Shown here piece by piece: positions 1 to 12,728 of a stretch of DNA of 64,000 nucleotides (positions are counted from its first letter, which is position 1; the number at the start of each line of letters is the position of its first letter). The stretch covers positions 16,289,001-16,353,000 of the forward strand of contig CM060899.1 of the NCBI GenBank assembly GCA_030762935.1, given 5' to 3'. The position numbers were made by a program, and so were the translations under genes. The stretch is from Hymenopus coronatus. Taxonomy: Eukaryota; Arthropoda; Insecta; Mantodea; Hymenopodidae. The notes under the pieces were generated by a model. That model worked only from the letters and a program-made list of their open reading frames with translations, did no database searches and had not been told where the DNA came from.

Positions 1-1529
1 AAAAAAATGATTTTGATAAAGACACTACCACAGTGCTACTGAAAATTATACTATGGTTCACGTTTATCCTTCATATAACTACCATAGATTAAATATAGCG
101 AAATTAAAGTAATAATGCAAAACATATGGTGCAAAAAGCATGAAAATTGATACTCATTTTGCAAAATTTGAAAGAAAGAAAAAAAAAAAAAAAAAGTGAA
201 AAAAGATGCATCTATGTGTTCAGGGTATCATTTCATCCATTCATCATCTGATATGAGCTCTCAGTTAAAGGATATTTAAAAAAATGCTTCAGAACTTACA
301 GCGCCTCCAGTTTTTGTCCAGTCATCACATGAATCTTTGTCATCTTTATATCAGACAGTAAACCTGTTTTTGCACTGTAGCAGAAACTGAATTCAACCGA
401 AATACAAAAGAGACTTCACTTTCGTACTGATTTTCATAAGCTAATGTTTGTTGGCTCCAGCTTCCCTCTTCACTAGCAATTTTGTTTGTGGCACATATGG
501 TGCTACATTAATACCTGAGTTAAATTTTAAAACATTGTGTTTCTATTTTGCTTGTATCCTTTTTGTCTTTTTGTACACCAAAGGCAGACCCAATCCTCAG
601 ATGGGTTGTCATGACAGTGAGTGCACAGCAGAGCTGTTTTTTTTTAATTATTATTAATATTATTATCATTTTATTGAAGGTACTTTGAGATCTGCACAAA
701 TGTCAATAATGTATTTCAAGTTTCACTCAGGTATGCTGCTTCATCTTGGATCTTTCATTTGTAACAAAAGAGCACATTGTCTTTGGAATGCATTATTAAA
801 GATAACTTGGAACATCAATTTTCTTCTATTTTGTAAATGTTTGATTTTCTTTCATTAAGTGCTGTTTATTTGATATGATTCTTCAAAATAAATTATGCAA
901 AAATTCTGATGGTGTAAATTGTTGTTGTCTTTCTTTTAATCATGCTTTTCTCTGTTTATCAAATGAAATGATCTCTTTGCTTCCACTAGCATTTCCTTCT
1001 GAACATGAAAACTTGGTTAAGCATAAAATTGTTATTGTTATAAAGCATTTTCTTCCCATCAGTCTCTGAATTATTAAAACATTGTTGATCTAAAGAAACA
1101 TGTGCTGTTTGACCCTTACATCTGAGACTGAAAACATTTACTATGTTGTGAGTACAGTATCATCACAAATGCAGTGGTTGTAATGCAACAAGTGTCTTTG
1201 AACTGTCAGTTGTTTATTGACCACGCTTTGTTTTCACATATAAGAGCTATTCTGCAGACAAAAAACATGTTAACTGTAACACAGTGCTAACAATTCAGGC
1301 ATTTTAGCATCAGAAAGACCATTAAGTAACATTTTATCTCTAATAGGAATACATACTCAAGGGTCAGCAAACATTTGGTAATCCATTTGCTGGTCTCTGT
1401 ACTGCTGAGAAAATAATGCTGACAGAGGGGCACCAAAATCCTTAACATTAAGTAGATGCTGGAAATACTGACCTGCTCTCAAACAGGCAACATCCCTTGT
1501 AAAAATGTTTTCGCTCACTTGTCTAGGCT

Positions 1530-1735
1530 CAGTAGGTTGCAGGTTCAAATCCTGTGGAGGATGATGGACTTTTTTGGGCGTAAAATCCTTAGCATGGCTT
1601 CCTTTGGAAGGGAAGTAAAGCTGTTGGTCCCGTGTTGTAGATTTATGGCATGTAAAAGAACCTCAAGCCTGATAAAGAGGCCTCTGAGCAAAATTAAGCT
1701 GTCTTTCACGCCCAACATAGAATGGGATGTATAAG
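1530..1735 (+). mobile_element. SINE-A copy 1, 5'-truncated
   Basis: Homologous to the full SINE-A copies at 37610, 40719 and 57749. It begins inside the tRNA-like head near the B box (GGTTCAAATCC at 1542-1552) and continues through the body signature (CGTAAAATCCTTAGCATGG, then TAAAAGAACCTCAAGCCTG). The A-box half of the head is missing. It sits about 20 bp left of the terminal repeat of transposon T copy 1. Confidence 0.8.
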
Positions 1736-1755
1736 TAAAAAATCGCAGCTAATAT

Positions 1756-2473
1756 CTATTCACTCTTAAGTTGATCTGTGCCAATATAAAACCCAAGCAA
1801 TCAGTTCACCGTATTAATGTAACCTTCAAGACAGTAATTTTTCCAGATCCACATGGCATGTAATTTAAAAAGAACAGAGCCCCTATTTTGACAATGACAA
1901 CTAGAATATTCTGTTTGGGATTAAAGGTGATATTATAATTACAACACATGTTTTCTTTTCTTCCCAGGTGTAACCACTTTTCCCATTTCAGCTTTTTCTT
2001 TGCAAGCACTGTTTATACTTGTAGCCAAAACACTGGTGAACTCAGAAGTTAATTTCACCACAATTTTTACAGGAAGATAAATTATAAACATTCAACACTT
2101 ATTTTTTTCAACATTAGTCAATGATTTACCAGTCTTATGCTCTGCGATGTAACTCAGCAAAGATGCAAGAGCAAATTCACAGTGACTGATCTTCATGATT
2201 CTAAACAGCAACAAGCAATAGCTGTTGTAAACAATAATCTGGATATCAGGTGATGCATACAATAGCATGTTAGGACTTGTAAATTTGTTTAATCAGTGTT
2301 AATTATACCTTAAAGTATTTGTTTAGAATATTATACCATTTAAAAAGAAATTAATTTTGAAACTTAAATTATTAACACTGGATTACTTTTCTGTGCACAT
2401 AACTACTGTGTTGTACCAAGGTTAACTGGCCATGTTGGTTGGTTGTGGTAGGGATCAACCTAAAAGTGAGTAG
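1756..2473 (-). mobile_element. DNA transposon T, copy 1 (internally deleted)
   Basis: Bounded by terminal inverted repeats, CTATTCACTCTTAAGTTG at 1756 and its imperfect complement ending near 2473. Its interior aligns along most of its length with a second copy at 8627-9986, including the block that codes on the - strand there. In this copy the frame is broken. The family is a cut-and-paste transposon by its ends; I do not assign a superfamily firmly. Confidence 0.7.
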
Positions 2474-3235
2474 AAAATAGTATATTGGGGGAACAAGGGG
2501 GACATAAATCAACCCTTATAATTATTTAATGTTATGTGGCTTTGTGAAATCTTGTTGGAGCCAATCATAAGATTTTTACTTTTCTGTCAAGTGTTTGAAA
2601 AATGGTCCTAGAATAATTTCTGACATACTCTGCTTTGTTTCATTAATGAAAATTAATCCCATTATTCTTTCACCACATCACACTCTACACTTCAATTTTC
2701 AGGTCATGGTGAGATATTTTCATGCAACAGTGCAGGTTTTCTGAAGCCCAATATCGACTGATGTGTGTGTTCATTTGTCCATTTAGACAAAACCAACTAA
2801 AATAATTGGAGAAAAACAAAAGCTGTTGGTCAATGAAACTTGCTTCTACAGATTGGAAACACCAATTACAGTATTTCACTCACAGTTCATTTGTTTTTGC
2901 TTGCACTAGTGTATAGCAATAGGTTTTCAGTTTTAATGGGTATAGCACTTTTTGCAGAAAACAGATAAAACTGTTTGTGGAACTAATTTGTTTGGCCATT
3001 TTCAAGGTGATTACTCTAAATTGGCACATTTTCATCTTGTTTTTATTGTTAAAACTGATCTACTTGAACCTGAAGCTTCAAATTTATTCAAGATCACATG
3101 TATAGTTTTCCTTGAAGGTTATATTGAGTTTGGAAACGTTCAACAAATGTGTATATTTGTGTTTTCGCAAACTTCCACGGCCAATATTAGAATTATCTTG
3201 GTCCAGTGTTATTGGTGTAGACCGTGTCTTGAGGC

Positions 3236-3942
3236 TCAAATCTGCTGTTTCGCCCATCTTATGATGAAGCTTCCTCAGGGCTGACTGTCTTGTCCAGCTG
3301 GCGTTTCTTCTTTTATACTCTGGTTGGGAGATAAGTACCGTCCTCCTGCATTTCCATTGGTTATGGTTTGGCCAATGGGTGGGGTTGCTGCTTCCTGTGT
3401 TCCCATGGCTTAATGGCAGCCGGGTGGAATGCTTTTCTTAACAGAGGTCTCCAGAGGTTCCAAGTCTTTTCCATTGTCTCTATTAACTTTTTGTTCTTTA
3501 AATATCTCAATGCTTTCACGTATAATGCAATGTTTATAATCTTGACATGGTACCACGCTTTTCGTCGTGTGACTGCCAATCTTCCGGTCTGGCCTATATG
3601 TGCTTTCCCACAATTGCATGTTACTTTATGAATCCCTGGATTGAGTAGTGGGTTGGATTTGTCTTTTACTGGTCTGAGGGTGGATTTTAGCTTCCTGACC
3701 ATGCTTTACCGAGTATTAATCCCTTGTTTACAAAGGACCTTGCCAATCCTTTCAGTGGTGCCCTGAATAAAAGGAAGGCAGTGCCATCTTGTCTTTTGTT
3801 TTTTGTTTTTTTTTTGTGGTTTTTTGGTATTCTTTCCCCAGTGTTTTATATCGGTTTTTGAATATGTGGGTGACAGTTTAGTAGTATGGCCCATAGGTTG
3901 AGTAATCACTTTTAGACGTTCTGGTTGAGCGGAATTTAGCAA
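3236..3942 (-). mobile_element. Penelope-like retroelement fragment, 3' part (PLE-2a)
   Basis: On the - strand, 3942-3706 encodes PFIQGTTERIGKVLCKQGI, the linker typical of Penelope-like elements between the reverse transcriptase and the endonuclease. About 3700-3590 then encodes LLNPGIHKVTCNCGKAHIGQ, the start of a GIY-YIG nuclease (GIY changed to GIH, YIG to HIG). A frame break separates the two. The downstream part has a TATA-like GTATAAAAG (3318-3310) and a small self-complementary motif (3278-3247). This is a decayed retrotransposon, not a host gene. An inverted partner lies at 3956-4440. Confidence 0.85.
3247..3278 (-). other. Hammerhead-like core in PLE-2a
   Basis: Reads CTGAGGA, then a six-pair stem (TTCATC / GATGGG) around an ATAA loop, then GAAAC. 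This has the spacing of the CUGANGA / stem II / GAAA core of hammerhead ribozymes, which are known from Penelope-like elements. I could not find convincing partner strands for stems I and III, so activity is doubtful. Confidence 0.4.
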
Positions 3943-3955
3943 ATAAAACCGTTCA

Positions 3956-4440
3956 TTGCTCAGTTTACTGAAAGGCTATATACACAGACAGATACGTAGA
4001 TGCCGCATCTCACCACCCATCATTTCAGTAAAACAAAGCCTGGTCAAAACTCTGTTCCAACAAGCCACAGGTAGTTGTGACCCAGAACTTTTAACTGAAG
4101 AGAGACACCATTTACAAGAAGTGTTAAAAACCAATGGAATTCAAAAACTGATATAAAACATTGCAAAGATTATTAACCTTGCATTATACATGAAAGCATT
4201 GAGATATTTAAAGAAGAACAAAAACTTAAGAGACAGTGAAAAAAACTAGAACATCATCTGGAGTCCTCTGCTAAGAAAAGCATACCATCTTGCTGCCAGC
4301 AAGCCAATGGGAACACAGGAGGGTAATATTTGTCATCTCCTAACCAGAGTATAAAAGAAGGAATGCCAGCTGGACAAGATGCAGTCAGCCCTGAGGAAGC
4401 TTCATCATAAGATGGGTGAAACATTGGCAGATTTTAGCGT
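3956..4440 (+). mobile_element. Penelope-like retroelement fragment (PLE-2b), inverted partner
   Basis: Opposite in orientation to PLE-2a and starting 14 bp from it. Residues near 4075-4150 (DPELLTEERHHLQEVLKTNG) fit the region before the nuclease in Penelope-like proteins. From about 4165 to 4440 the sequence is the near-complement of 3540-3236, including GTATAAAAG (4349-4357) and CTGAGGA...GAAAC (4391-4422). The GIY-YIG segment is deleted. Penelope-like elements are known for inverted and tandem partial copies. Confidence 0.8.
4391..4422 (+). other. Hammerhead-like core in PLE-2b
   Basis: Same motif as at 3278-3247: CTGAGGA at 4391-4397, a stem-loop, and GAAAC at 4418-4422. It lies about 40 bp after a TATA-like GTATAAAAG. 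Stems I and III are not evident. Confidence 0.4.
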
Positions 4441-5989
4441 CAAGACTTGGTGTATAATTATGTTTAGGCTTTGTAAATAAACACACATTTTTCAAACAGA
4501 TAAGTGACACACTATATTTAGTGTAGCAATAACATTAAGGCATAATGCCAATGCACCTTATAGCAGGAATTGGTTGTCTGAAGTCCTGCTAGATGGCGAG
4601 GGAAGAGCAAAGAAGAAAAAGGGTGCAAGAGAGTTACCATATAACACACTTGACCTAAGAATTGTAGTGGAAAAGTTATGAGTGAATAATTATGCTTTGG
4701 AGGAGAGTATAAAGGATAATTAGATTTTAGCCATTGGAATTAAATGTTGACAATGATTTCAAATATAACTTTCTTTAATTTGAAAATCTTTGTGCTTTGA
4801 GGTTTTTTCATCAAAGTTCAAGTTTTATATACAATGTTATCAACAAACCTTATACTAAGGCCATGGCAATTTTATAATTATTGTATTCTGAATAATCATC
4901 TGCACAATTTTTCTGTTATTGCATTCTTTTATATGCAATATTTACTGATCAGTGGGAAGCATAAATCATATATAACCTTATGGTAATTTAGCCAAGGTAG
5001 TTTTAACGTGTGGAGATGAAGTTTTCTCTATGCCTTATTTGCCGAGTTTATTTTCCCAATTGATATAATTCTTTGACTACATAGAAGCTGCTCTACGTCA
5101 TGCAATATTTTATCTGTTCTTGCTATGCCCATAGATTTTCTTCTTAAAATTCTCTTCTTCATCACTGTGCATCACCTTCATATAAAATCACAATGGTGTT
5201 AATCTCTAGTTTTATTTTCATGTCTTAAAGCAATGTAATCTAATTGCTTAACTCTGTATTGCTATGCTGTTCTACTAATTATATGCACACTTATTTTAAT
5301 TTCTAAATTAATGCTTATTCTCTCACCTGATTCTCACAAGTTTTTGTTGGTGCTTTAAATTTTTCCTACTAAACTGCTCCCTTACATTATTTTTATATTT
5401 GTTTGTAATTATTTTTATGATTCCTCTTATCTTGATGTAAATTTATGTAAATGTTGCACTTTTCATATTATGCTGTTCTATTTGCATTAATTTGTTACAT
5501 GATTTCTTTATCTTTTTTAATTTCATATTGGGCTTTGTGTCATCCCTGATTGATTTCCACTTCAGAACATAGCTGTTATGGTTTGTTTTTTGTCAATATG
5601 TTATGTCATTTTAAATGGTCCTCAGCTGTCCCATCTCATTAAAACATTGAATAATCAATTCAGTTATCTGTCGACAAGTAACCATTCACACGTAAGATCT
5701 CCAGTGATTAAGCTGCTCTAGATCTAAAGTGTCACAGTATAAATGTAAATGAGAGTAAGCAGAAATTTTGTTTATAAAGAGAATGTGCAGGACCTCTACT
5801 GAGTATGGTTTTTACATTTGTGTAATTAGTACTATCGAAAAGTGTACCTTGTGTGACTGAAGCAGTATTATTAAAAATAAGTGCATGAATGAAACCATAT
5901 GTAGAACACATAGTTTGTTCACACTTTTCTTTTTATGGAAGTTTATAAACAGAGTTGTTATTCATTTATTTGATAACACTAAACAACAC

Positions 5990-7075
5990 TTACTTGGGAA
6001 TTTTGCTGGAACATGTTTCGAGGGACTAGTTTCCTTTATTTGCAACCAGGCATTGACTCCTTGCAGTGAAGCTAGCGATGTCGTAAGTCCTGTCTCATCT
6101 GGTGGTGGTTCAATAAACTGCTAAACACATCCTTCTGTAGAATGTCAAAATTGAAAACCTTGTTTCTATTTTTGACAATGAAGATGTGTTCCCATGTGGC
6201 CAGCTCTTGTTTTCTTGTTATGTGTTTCAGAAGTATTGGTTCTGAATTTATATTGGGGTATTTTGCCCAAAAGTGGGTGGCAACAGCTGATTTTTCCTAT
6301 TGTTTTTTATTTATGTTTCTGAAGTGTTCTTTGGATCCTGTTTCTAGATTTCTTTTTGTTTTTCCTATATAAATCTGATTATATTCCTTGCATTCCATTT
6401 TGTATATACCCAATTTTTTCTTTGCTGGGATGATGTCCTTGATATTTGGGCCTAATTTATTTTTTATGCTGGTTGGGGTACTGGTGCTAGCATAATGTCG
6501 TATATTTTGAACATTTTTTGAACTTGTTAAATGCCCATGGGTGGTATATGAATTTCTTGAAGCTCATCTTTTGTTCTATTGCTGAGAGAGTGGAGGTTTC
6601 TTTTAGAATTTCTTCTTTTTGGCTAGTTTTATTTTTTCATGTACTAGAGATCTTGGGAAACCATTTTTATTTGCAATAATAATTGTGCAGTATTCTGCCT
6701 TGTATTCATATGTTAGAAGTGGCGTGTTAACCAGTCTATGTGCTAGGCTATTGAAGATTGCCAATTTATGAGCCCTTGGATTATAACACCTGCTTTTATA
6801 TAATTGTCTGTCTTGAGTAGGTTTCCTGTAAATACCAAAGTTTATTCTATTTTCAGATCTAAAAATGGTAGCTGGTTACCGTTTTCTATTTCTGCTGTGA
6901 ATTTTATGCTTTTTTCTTACATGTTCAAAAGTTTTGGCCATCATCAATGTGCCTTTTTGGCACTATGGCAAAGATGGCATCGACCTACTGCTGCCAGTTT
7001 TGTTTGTTATATGCATATTAAAGATTATATAAGATTATTCAATAAATTATTGGTAGCAACATTTGAATTGTAAAC
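5990..7075 (-). mobile_element. Decayed Penelope-like element with reverse transcriptase and GIY-YIG remnants (PLE-1)
   Basis: On the - strand, near 6995-6970, the sequence VDAIFAI is preceded by a stop. It corresponds to the YVDDIFA catalytic motif of Penelope-like reverse transcriptases, with the tyrosine and one aspartate lost. Further along, about 6415-6300 encodes GIYKMECKEYNQIYIGKTKR, a clean GIY-YIG nuclease start, followed by a stop and then SAVATHFW and WEHIFI blocks typical of the same domain. About 6040-6020 carries CTAGTCCCTCGAAACATG, similar to other Penelope-type tails in this window. Multiple stops and frame breaks show it is dead. Confidence 0.85.
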
Positions 7076-8327
7076 AAGGAAATGCCACACTGTTGCAGTG
7101 CTCATATTATATTTCAAAGGAAATTCTTTTCTTCATGTCCATTTCATTCTAAGTATAATCTCACTATTTCCGTTCTCTGCCATGTTTTCTCTGTAAGATT
7201 GTGAAGAACCCACTAAACACAGATTTACCTTATCTTTAAGTTCTCAGGTATGTGAAGAGTTTTACTGGGAGCAACTTTGCTTGCTAGTTCAATACAAGTC
7301 ACCAACAGTGTTCTTCCAGCAATGCTCTTAAAACATTCACATGCACATCATCACTTGTTGATTTAGGTGAATCAGCTTCACATTTTGATGAACATATTCC
7401 CTCCCTTTGAGGTTTTGTTTCCGGTGTAGGCCGCATCTTTTCTTATTCTGCTCTCTGCCGACATTTCCGACTACTGCCATGGAAGCCTACAGATATATCT
7501 TTCCTCTCCAAAATGCATCTGCCCAGCTAGCCACCATATAATATGGTAAAGCCTTTCTACCACAATCTTCCAGTACAAGGGTCACTAGATAACAGGGAGA
7601 TAACTGAGTAATTGTTTTCTGATTTTCGAGCACACTGATGCCACATGACCATTTGTGGAGAAGAAAGAAGCAGCCATTATCTTTTAGGCACTGTTAGCTC
7701 TCTGTAGGTAATTGGCCATCTGGGAACATCCAGATGAAGGTTGTTTATGGCTCAAACAGATATATCCATGATTTGTAAGCCGTAATAATATCTGAAACAC
7801 AGCGAGACTTTCCACAGTTAAATCGTTGCAGCATTTCTTGGCAGTAAATTATAAATTGAAGAAATTGTTTTTGTACAAAAGTGTTGAAGGATGATTGAAA
7901 CATTCACAAACTAGTCTCTAATGCCAGCTCAGTGTCATTCTAGGTTAGTCTTGCATCTTTCCCAATTGTTGTTTCCATTGTTTTTCTCTGTCATCACTGT
8001 TGTTAGTCTGCCATTCTTGTCTTCATCTTAAGAGATTGCCACCTGCTCTTGAAATCTCCAAACCATCAGAACACAGTGGCACATGATAGAGAAAAGTCCC
8101 AAAAGCGTCCCCTCAAACGGACAAGTGACTGCATTTCATTTAAGTCACGTTTAAATATATAAGGTGAAAAATGCTCTCTCTGAATCTCCATTGCACTTGC
8201 AAGAATGTTCACACTTTCCAGACTTAAAATATAAAATGAGGGAAAATGAATGACAACTGTGTTCTGCCTGCTACCATTTTAGGTCAGCTATTTTGACATG
8301 GCAACAATGCTTTCAATAAGGTTGGCC

Positions 8328-8587
8328 AGCCCACCTGGGTAGTGTGGTGGTAACATATCTGCTTCACATTCAAAAGGTCGTGAGTTCAAATCTCATAGGG
8401 TGAGTTACCCAGATAAGGTTTTTTTCTGGGGGGTTTTCCCTTATCCTGAGAAGACGAATGTTGAGTAACTTAAAGCTCCATGGACCCGAGATCATTGGAG
8501 CATTATTTCACTAATTTCATTCATCGTCCGATATAGCCAACCAGGATAAAGGACGTAAAGCTACAAAAAAAAAAAAAAAGGGGGGGG
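8328..8587 (+). mobile_element. SINE-B copy 1
   Basis: tRNA-like head (box A region GTAGTGTGGTGGTAACAT, box B-like GAGTTCAAATCTC near 8381) followed by a body shared with 21225-21425 (TTTCCCTTA, GACGAATGTTGAGTA, AGGACGTAAAGC), then an A-run and a G-run. Flanked by an 8-bp direct repeat GGTTGGCC at 8320-8327 and 8588-8595, a likely target-site duplication. The G-run after the A-run is unusual. Confidence 0.8.
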
Positions 8588-8626
8588 GGTTGGCCGATGT
8601 TCTTTGTCTCAATACTTATCTAAAGC

Positions 8627-9986
8627 ATATTCAGCGCTAAGTTGATCCTCATCAAAACAAATCCCAGGCGACCAGTGCACCGTTATAATGCAGCACCAGA
8701 AATGCTCTCATACTTTTGCGACCACATGGTACGTGTACGTGCATATGGTAATGTAAAACAAACACAACCCTTGTTCTGACAGTTTAAATGGCAACTAAAA
8801 TATCCTGTTAGATATAATGGTGATAATATTCATAGTCATAATAAAATAAATGGCTACATATTTAATAATTAACTCTAAAAACATGAGTGAAAAAATAAAT
8901 AGCATGTATGCAATTACTTATTCACTCTCTGGAAGTGGCTCTATTCCCTCCAGATCACAATGGCCATCTGAACTGTTTGTAAATAAAAAGTAAATGGTGT
9001 CTTATTTATGGACGCTCTTTACCTACTATGGTTCTCAGCGTCCCATTCTAAATTTGGCTTGAAAGACCATTTAATTTTGCTCAGAGGCCTCTATCAAGCT
9101 TGAGGTTCTTTTATGTGCCGTAAATCTACGACACAGGACCAATGGCTTTACTTCCCTTCCGAAGGATGCCATACTAAGGATTTTTACACAAAAATATCCA
9201 TCGTCCTCTGCCGGGTTTGAACCCGTGACCTTGGGAATATGAAGTTAGCATGTAACTATTACCATGGAGGGCGACTGAGCTGTTTGTGCTGCTGCTTTCC
9301 ACTCCCAAGATTTATAACCAGGTTATCAACAATGATATCACTTAAATTATCCATCTCCCAAAACAACACTTCTTCTTTCATTACACGTAGCACTTTATCG
9401 ACTGTTGGAGGCTCATTTTAAAAAAGAAATTGTGCACTTTTACAGGAATTGCACAAAATCTTCACATTCTTGCATTGCATATTTTACACGCTTTCTTTTT
9501 CCCTGTGTGTAACTATGATTTGCGTTTACGATTTTTCATTGTGAGCACCGCTTATACCAGTTGCCAAAACACCAGTGAACTCATATGTTAATTTCACCAG
9601 TTCTTTCATGGGAATTGTTGGATATTTCTCATAAATCTTACAATAAACATTCAAGAGTATAACTTTTTCACCACTAGTAAATGGTTTACCAGCCTTGCGC
9701 TTTATGTAACTATGAAGATATAAGAGGAAACTCACGGCAACTGTCTGCATGATTCTAAACAGCAACTGTTATTAACTGTTACTGTGTAAACAATATTGCC
9801 ACAAATCAGTGTCAATTTAACTCTTAGGTATTTGTATAGAATATTATACAATTCAAGAATAAATTCATTCCATAATTTAGATTGTTAGCATGGGATTACA
9901 TTCTTGCTCGCACTACTACTGTGTTGTACCATTGTGCCCTGGCCATGTGGATCCGTTTTGGCGTGGATCAACCTAAGAGTGAATAG
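8627..9986 (-). mobile_element. DNA transposon T, copy 2, with a transposase remnant
   Basis: Ends are imperfect inverted repeats (left near 8627-8646, right GATCAACCTAAGAGTGAATAG, read in two parts, 9966-9986) matching copy 1. The - strand frame at 9765-9526 encodes 79 residues including KAGKPFTSGEKVILLNVY and TYEFTGV. I associate this N-terminal helix-turn-helix-like block, from memory, with Tc1/IS630-type transposases of arthropods. The catalytic domain is absent. A SINE-A is nested inside at 8981-9275. Confidence 0.7.
8981..9275 (-). mobile_element. SINE-A copy 2, nested in transposon T
   Basis: Nearly full length on the - strand. The head is at the right (GCCCTCCATGGTAATAGTTA, read on -) and the tail at the left. 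Flanked by a 13-bp imperfect direct repeat, CTGAACTGTTTGT (8968-8980) and CTGAGCTGTTTGT (9275-9287), consistent with a target-site duplication. It postdates transposon T copy 2. Confidence 0.85.
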
Positions 9987-10429
9987 AATACTGCATGCTA
10001 TGTCTGGAATTCTTGCCCCTTGGCATCTTTATTTTAACAAAGCATCTTTGTATTTGTTAAACTACTGATGAGAATATACTATTATCTCATGACATTTTAC
10101 AAATGTGATGATTATTATTATTATTCAAACTAGCAGATAAAAATCACAAGTTCTATCTATTGTTTACCATTTAAGTACCAAATACGGACAGTATTGCGAC
10201 TAATTATTATTGAATGGCTCAAGTATTCATGATTAAAGCAGGAACAAAAGGAATCCAATTTAGAAATATTCAGCATGTCTCTTATTGCAGAAGCAATTAA
10301 AATATGGTTTTGATGTAACAGAAATTGGAAGTTGAACTGTAGGTAGAATATATTGCTGTTAAGAGTGTACACAGCTCTGGAAGGTACTTAGTTCTATTCA
10401 TCTTGGGTTGAAGAAACATTCAGTAATAA

Positions 10430-10792
<363 letters not shown>

Positions 10793-11429
10793 TGAAAGTA
10801 GTTGGTCACTGCTTTAATACTTTTTGTCTAGATTATTATCATGTTTTTGTACTTAGAATAATAAAAGATTTTGAATAAAAATAATATTTTATTAATCGTT
10901 TGATTTAAAATAATTTACCATATATTTCAGCAAATAAGATAATAGTTAAAGCATAGAAAAAAAGGTGTCTAAAATCAGGGTCATCTTGTACAACAGCTGA
11001 TGTAAAATGCAGATTGAAGCTTTTATGCCAATTACATTTGCAGTACATGCTGAACACACAGTGGTTGAACCTACGACAACACTTTTGCTTTATGTCGTGT
11101 GCAACCATACCAATTGTTTAGTGGTACAGAGTGGGTATGTCTGAAAATTAAATAGCCAATACATTGCTTTTGTAAATATTGAAGGACATTTCCCAAATCA
11201 GTGTGCGTATTATTATCCAATGATCACTGTTCTAAACTAAATTTACAGGCTGTTGATAGTTTGGGGTTTGTCTTACAGGATGGACATACAGTAAAACTAT
11301 ATATTTTTGACAAAAATTTATACTTTGTTTTAACTGAAGGTCATCTGGTATGTCAAAATATATGGTAATAATAATCATTCTCAGTCATCTTAAAATACCA
11401 GGCCATAATATCACAAGAACCAATCAGAT

Positions 11430-11580
11430 GTTAGCTTCATTCCAGCTCTTATAAATACCAGTCTCCGCAAGCTCAATCCATCAGTTCACCCTGAAGACGA
11501 GGAAGATGCACTTTGATATTTCCATTGTTTACTGGAGTGAAACAATGATCATGCTATCAGTATCGTTTGTTACAATCATG
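11430..11580 (+). mobile_element. Putative Penelope-type terminal fragment
   Basis: Has the same arrangement as the PLE-2 ends: a TATA-like CTTATAAATACC (11449-11460), then about 40 bp later CCTGAAGACGAGGAAG, then a GTGAAAC. No coding part remains. The assignment rests on layout, not on close sequence identity. Confidence 0.4.
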
Positions 11581-12486
11581 GTTAAGTGCATTGCAGAGAT
11601 GTCAAAGCCCTTAAAATGGTTAAAATCTAATGATAATTTTGATTTATGTAACTGTTTGAGGAACATAATGCCCTTGGGATTCTAGCCAGGTCCTCAAGTG
11701 TTGTAACGTAATGTTTCAAAGGCTTGCATTATATTCAAGGAAACTGAACTTGGGTGGGAGGGGTTGAAGAATTCCATTGTTATTTGTAGAGGAGCTGGCA
11801 TTGTTGTTGCTGTTATCCAAGATATGAACTACCTTAGGGAGTTCCACATAAAATGGACCTCTTAAGTTGCATTACTTGATGACCAGAAGTCTGAGAACGA
11901 TTTGAGGTGAATGTCAGCCATAAAAACCTCAGTTCCTTTTAAATTAATATCAGAAGCAACTGGCATGATTGAATGCTTATTCAAGGCGAGGAAGATAGTA
12001 AAGAAAACTGGAATTGTGAAAACTATGAGAAAGTAAAGGAATTGACATGTAGTGTTTTAGGCAAATTGAACAACTGTGGAAAGTGCTACACAATTTAGGG
12101 TGCCTAGCCTTTTCTTAAACAAGCACTCTCCTCCTACTTCAGAAAATAGTAATAAAATATATCACATTTTTTTCCTCTTCTCGAATTAAGTAGTATATTT
12201 AGTTTAACAAGCATAGCAGCTTGTACTTCTTCAGCAATTTTGAAACCCCTTGAGTGTGAGGTGATAAATTCAATGTATAATTAGGCTCATTCCAGTAATG
12301 TTAACATTTAAGACGAATCATATTAGCTGCCAATGACTCACGAGGGGAGCAGCAGAACATCAGTGCTCAGGCCCTTAGTGGGTTTTATGTTCACAAAATA
12401 GAGATTAATAATATTCAAGAAATATTCAAAATAAACCATTATTTTGCACCATGAACATCGAATGAAAATGACATGCCATTGCTAGG

Positions 12487-12728
12487 CCGCGCCGTGGCCG
12501 AGTGGCTAAACCACTCGCCTCTCACCTAGATGGCCGGGGTTCGATCCCAAGTGACCGCATGTGAGATTTGAGGTGGAGAAAACGGCGCTGGGGCGGGTTT
12601 TCTCCAGGTACTCCGGTTTCCCCCACCAACGCATTTCACCGGTGCTCCATCATTCATGTATCATCAGTGTTACCCCGCTGTGGCACCATAAGTAGTTAAA
12701 GGGGGCATTAAATACTACAAAAAAAAAG
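12487..12728 (+). mobile_element. SINE-D copy 1, near complete
   Basis: Strong tRNA-derived head: box A in GTGGCCGAGTGGCTAAACC and box B GGTTCGATCCC at 12538-12548. The body has GGGCGGGTTTTCTCCAGGTA and CTCCGGTTTCCCCC, then a 3' part ending TACTACAAAAAAAAA. It is much more GC-rich than its surroundings and little decayed, so probably recent. A reverse copy lies at 61342-61575. It is not a tRNA gene: the sequence after box B does not close an acceptor stem. Confidence 0.9.

Noticed and set aside
7380..7760. A possible decayed transposon with GC-richer sequence
   Set aside because: No ends, repeats or coding motifs could be recognised.
12487..12560. A functional tRNA gene
   Set aside because: Box A and box B are excellent, but no acceptor stem closes and a SINE body with A-rich tail follows directly.
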